Part shown: in pieces, positions 5,573 through 7,006 of the stretch
Position numbering within the stretch: the first letter of the stretch is position 1
Layout: the number at the start of each line of letters is the position of its first letter
Origin: Spirochaetaceae bacterium
GTDB lineage: Bacteria > Spirochaetota > Spirochaetia > Treponematales > Treponemataceae
NCBI GenBank assembly: GCA_017382775.1
Contig: JAFNZQ010000173.1
Location: 1-7,006, forward strand
Direction of reading: 5' to 3'
DNA length: 7,006 nt
The notes under the pieces: model-generated
Database searches by the model: none
The model's input: the letters and a program-made list of their open reading frames with translations, nothing else
Told to the model about the DNA's origin: nothing
Translations under genes and position numbers: made by a program

Positions 5573-5601
5573 TTGACATTTCAGATAAAATTCGGTAGAA
5601 T
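5573..5601 (+). promoter_or_regulatory. Strong sigma70-like promoter of the C-terminal membrane protein gene
   Basis: A perfect TTGACA (5573-5578) and TAGAAT (5596-5601, one mismatch) are separated by 17 bases. The expected start of transcription is near 5608, only about 7 bases before the ATG at 5615. The leader would hold just GGGTGAG, a partial Shine-Dalgarno match (GGTGA, 5609-5613). Confidence 0.75.
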
Positions 5602-5614
5602 ATTTCCGGGTGAG

Positions 5615-7006
5615 ATGATGAAGTTTCTTAAGAAAGTTTCCTTTTTTCTGTTTTTTCTCTGTGTCAGTTTTTACACCTACGGGAATCCGACTTTTGACTT
5701 TATTAAAAACAAGGGTTTGGACTGTGAAAAGCAGGTTTTGCGTAGCGGTTCCGAGGAATTTCCCTGTAACGTAATTGCGGAATTCGGTGAGCCTTCCACC
5801 CAGTCCCTAAATTTTCTCATTTCCCAATCGGATTTCGAATATTTTTTCGGAGAAAATGAGTTGAAAGTCATCAGTGAAAAACTGAGTGATTTTCCCAAAA
5901 CGGTGCGTTTTGTTTTCACAGCCAACAGTTTCTCCCCTGCCGCACCCGATACCTTTTCGCCACCGGGATCTGAAATTTGGATGGATTCAATTCCCCATAC
6001 GGAAAATGCCACCATAGTTTTTTTACGAAAAAATGTGTCCGGTGAGGCAGTGGTTTATTCTGCGGCCAACAGAAACGTTTCTCCCCTTTTTATAACCAGG
6101 GCGGCAGTTGAGGCTCTTTTGGAAATAGATGTTCCATACTCTGTGGCGAATTTCCTTCAGCGGTATGAAAGTACCGGTTTTGACAAGGGGCTTTCCCTGG
6201 CATTACGGAAAAAACACTCGGCTGTGAGCGTCGGTTTGCAGTCTCATCAGTCCCTTGCCTTCATTGATGAACTTACGAAGATTTATTCCCGGGGGTTTTC
6301 CGATGAAATGGACACCCATTATTTGGTTTTGAACTTTTCACATAGTTGTTTTTTCATAACTGAAATGATGATTTTGATTACCCTTTTGCTGTTTTTGGGG
6401 CTTCCCTTGTTTTTCACCACCGTTTTTGCCTTTTTACAGCGAAACGACAATTTGCAGAATTGGAAAACCCTTCAAAAAATTCTTCCCATCATCCCAATTA
6501 TGCTGGTTTTTATGACTTTTTCACTGATTTTGGGGCGTATTTTGGCAAAAAAAATCGTTGTGGATTACCACGAATATGCTTTTTTGACCCTTTCCCTTAA
6601 TCTTACAATTTCGGGAGTATTTTTTTCATTTATTATTTTTTTCCGCCATATCATTCATTTTACGGGACAATCCTATGTTTACTCCTTTTTACTTATGACT
6701 TTTTCCCTTTTGAACGTTTTTGTTTTTTCGGCGATAAATTTAACTCTCTTTTCCGTTTTCATTGTATTTTACCTGTTCTCGGTTATTTTTTCCACCTCAA
6801 AAAACATTCTTTTTAAGTTTATTTTTTTGCTTCTTTCCTGTTCTGCCATAGTTCTGCGTTTTCGCAACATTCAAAGTCAAGATGTGGAAATGTTTTCCCT
6901 GTTTATTTTAAATTCTCCTTTGAAAAGAACTTTTCTGTTTGCCATGATTTTAATTCCGTTCATTTTGGTTTTCACCCAGTTTTTTATGTGGTTCAAAAGC
7001 ATTTTC
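5615..7006 (+). CDS. Large multi-pass membrane protein with extracytoplasmic domain (partial, runs off window)
   Basis: The frame stays open for 464 codons to the window edge, with no stop. Residues 1-23 (MMKFLKKVSFFLFFLCVSFY then TYG) form a signal peptide; C16 is not in a proper lipobox. Residues about 24-245 are soluble and extracytoplasmic, with C37 and C51 as a possible disulfide. At least seven hydrophobic helices follow, at about 250-275, 289-311, 321-343, 354-375, 376-393, 398-416 and 440-460. I do not recognise the family with certainty. The soluble part faintly follows the M28 peptidase layout: NVIAEF (52-57), LNFLISQSDF (65-74), TVRFVFTANSF (96-106). In the usual zinc-ligand places it has Q71 and N104/S105, so it would be catalytically dead. 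A soluble M28-like domain before many helices recalls GAA1 or vacuolar membrane proteases; this is inference. ATG 5615 or 5618 can start it; 5618 is better spaced from GGTGA. Confidence 0.82.
   Translation, partial: MMKFLKKVSFFLFFLCVSFYTYGNPTFDFIKNKGLDCEKQVLRSGSEEFPCNVIAEFGEPSTQSLNFLISQSDFEYFFGENELKVISEKLSDFPKTVRFVFTANSFSPAAPDTFSPPGSEIWMDSIPHTENATIVFLRKNVSGEAVVYSAANRNVSPLFITRAAVEALLEIDVPYSVANFLQRYESTGFDKGLSLALRKKHSAVSVGLQSHQSLAFIDELTKIYSRGFSDEMDTHYLVLNFSHSCFFITEMMILITLLLFLGLPLFFTTVFAFLQRNDNLQNWKTLQKILPIIPIMLVFMTFSLILGRILAKKIVVDYHEYAFLTLSLNLTISGVFFSFIIFFRHIIHFTGQSYVYSFLLMTFSLLNVFVFSAINLTLFSVFIVFYLFSVIFSTSKNILFKFIFLLLSCSAIVLRFRNIQSQDVEMFSLFILNSPLKRTFLFAMILIPFILVFTQFFMWFKSIF

Noticed and set aside
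5677..6015. Minus-strand open frame opposite the membrane protein gene
   Set aside because: It overlaps the well-formed forward coding region with promoter and signal peptide, and has no start signals of its own.

Overview
This is a low-GC, T-rich bacterial window. Shine-Dalgarno sites of the AAGGAG/GGAGGT type and sigma70-like promoters are recognisable throughout. The composition and gene style (TTG/TTT-rich codons, very short leaders, a large T-rich membrane protein) would fit a host-associated spirochaete of the Treponema kind. I cannot exclude another low-GC bacterium, and no gene here fixes the taxon.

Region 1-1080 looks like an accessory or scar region. It begins with the 41-codon tail of an unrecognised frame. 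A clear promoter and a two-gene unit follow, DUF4160 (197-463) and DUF2442 (474-713), a small-protein pair that looks like a toxin-antitoxin-style module although nothing proves it. Running towards this pair on the minus strand is the broken front half of a GNAT acetyltransferase (742-1001). Its promoter and ribosome binding site are still intact, but it carries a frameshift and its C-terminal half is missing at the edge of the DUF2442 gene.

Region 1080-2394 holds an intergenic control-like region with several inverted repeats, a good extended -10 promoter and a 344-residue membrane-anchored, probably beta-propeller-like protein of unknown function. Region 2395-2717 holds a compact GC-rich block (2437-2578) built of perfect hairpins and palindromes in otherwise AT-rich DNA, then the glgX promoter.

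Region 2718-5374 is a two-gene unit. A complete GlgX/isoamylase-type glycogen debranching enzyme with all GH13 catalytic residues overlaps by 4 bases a YigZ/IMPACT family protein. GlgX trims glycogen branches for catabolism; the YigZ partner has no settled function.

Region 5375-7006 holds a T-rich spacer, a strong promoter (TTGACA-17-TAGAAT) and a large membrane protein that runs off the end of the window. It has a signal peptide, an extracytoplasmic domain of about 220 residues and at least seven membrane helices. The soluble part faintly resembles a degenerate M28 peptidase fold.

Three observations stand out. (a) A 24-base block containing TGTAAA-N6-TTTACA occurs twice, and each copy lies exactly the same distance (138 bases) upstream of the -35 box of a gene for a membrane-anchored protein. 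(b) Several predicted transcripts would start 0-11 bases before the start codon. (c) The GC-rich hairpin block looks like a dispersed repeat or a structured RNA.
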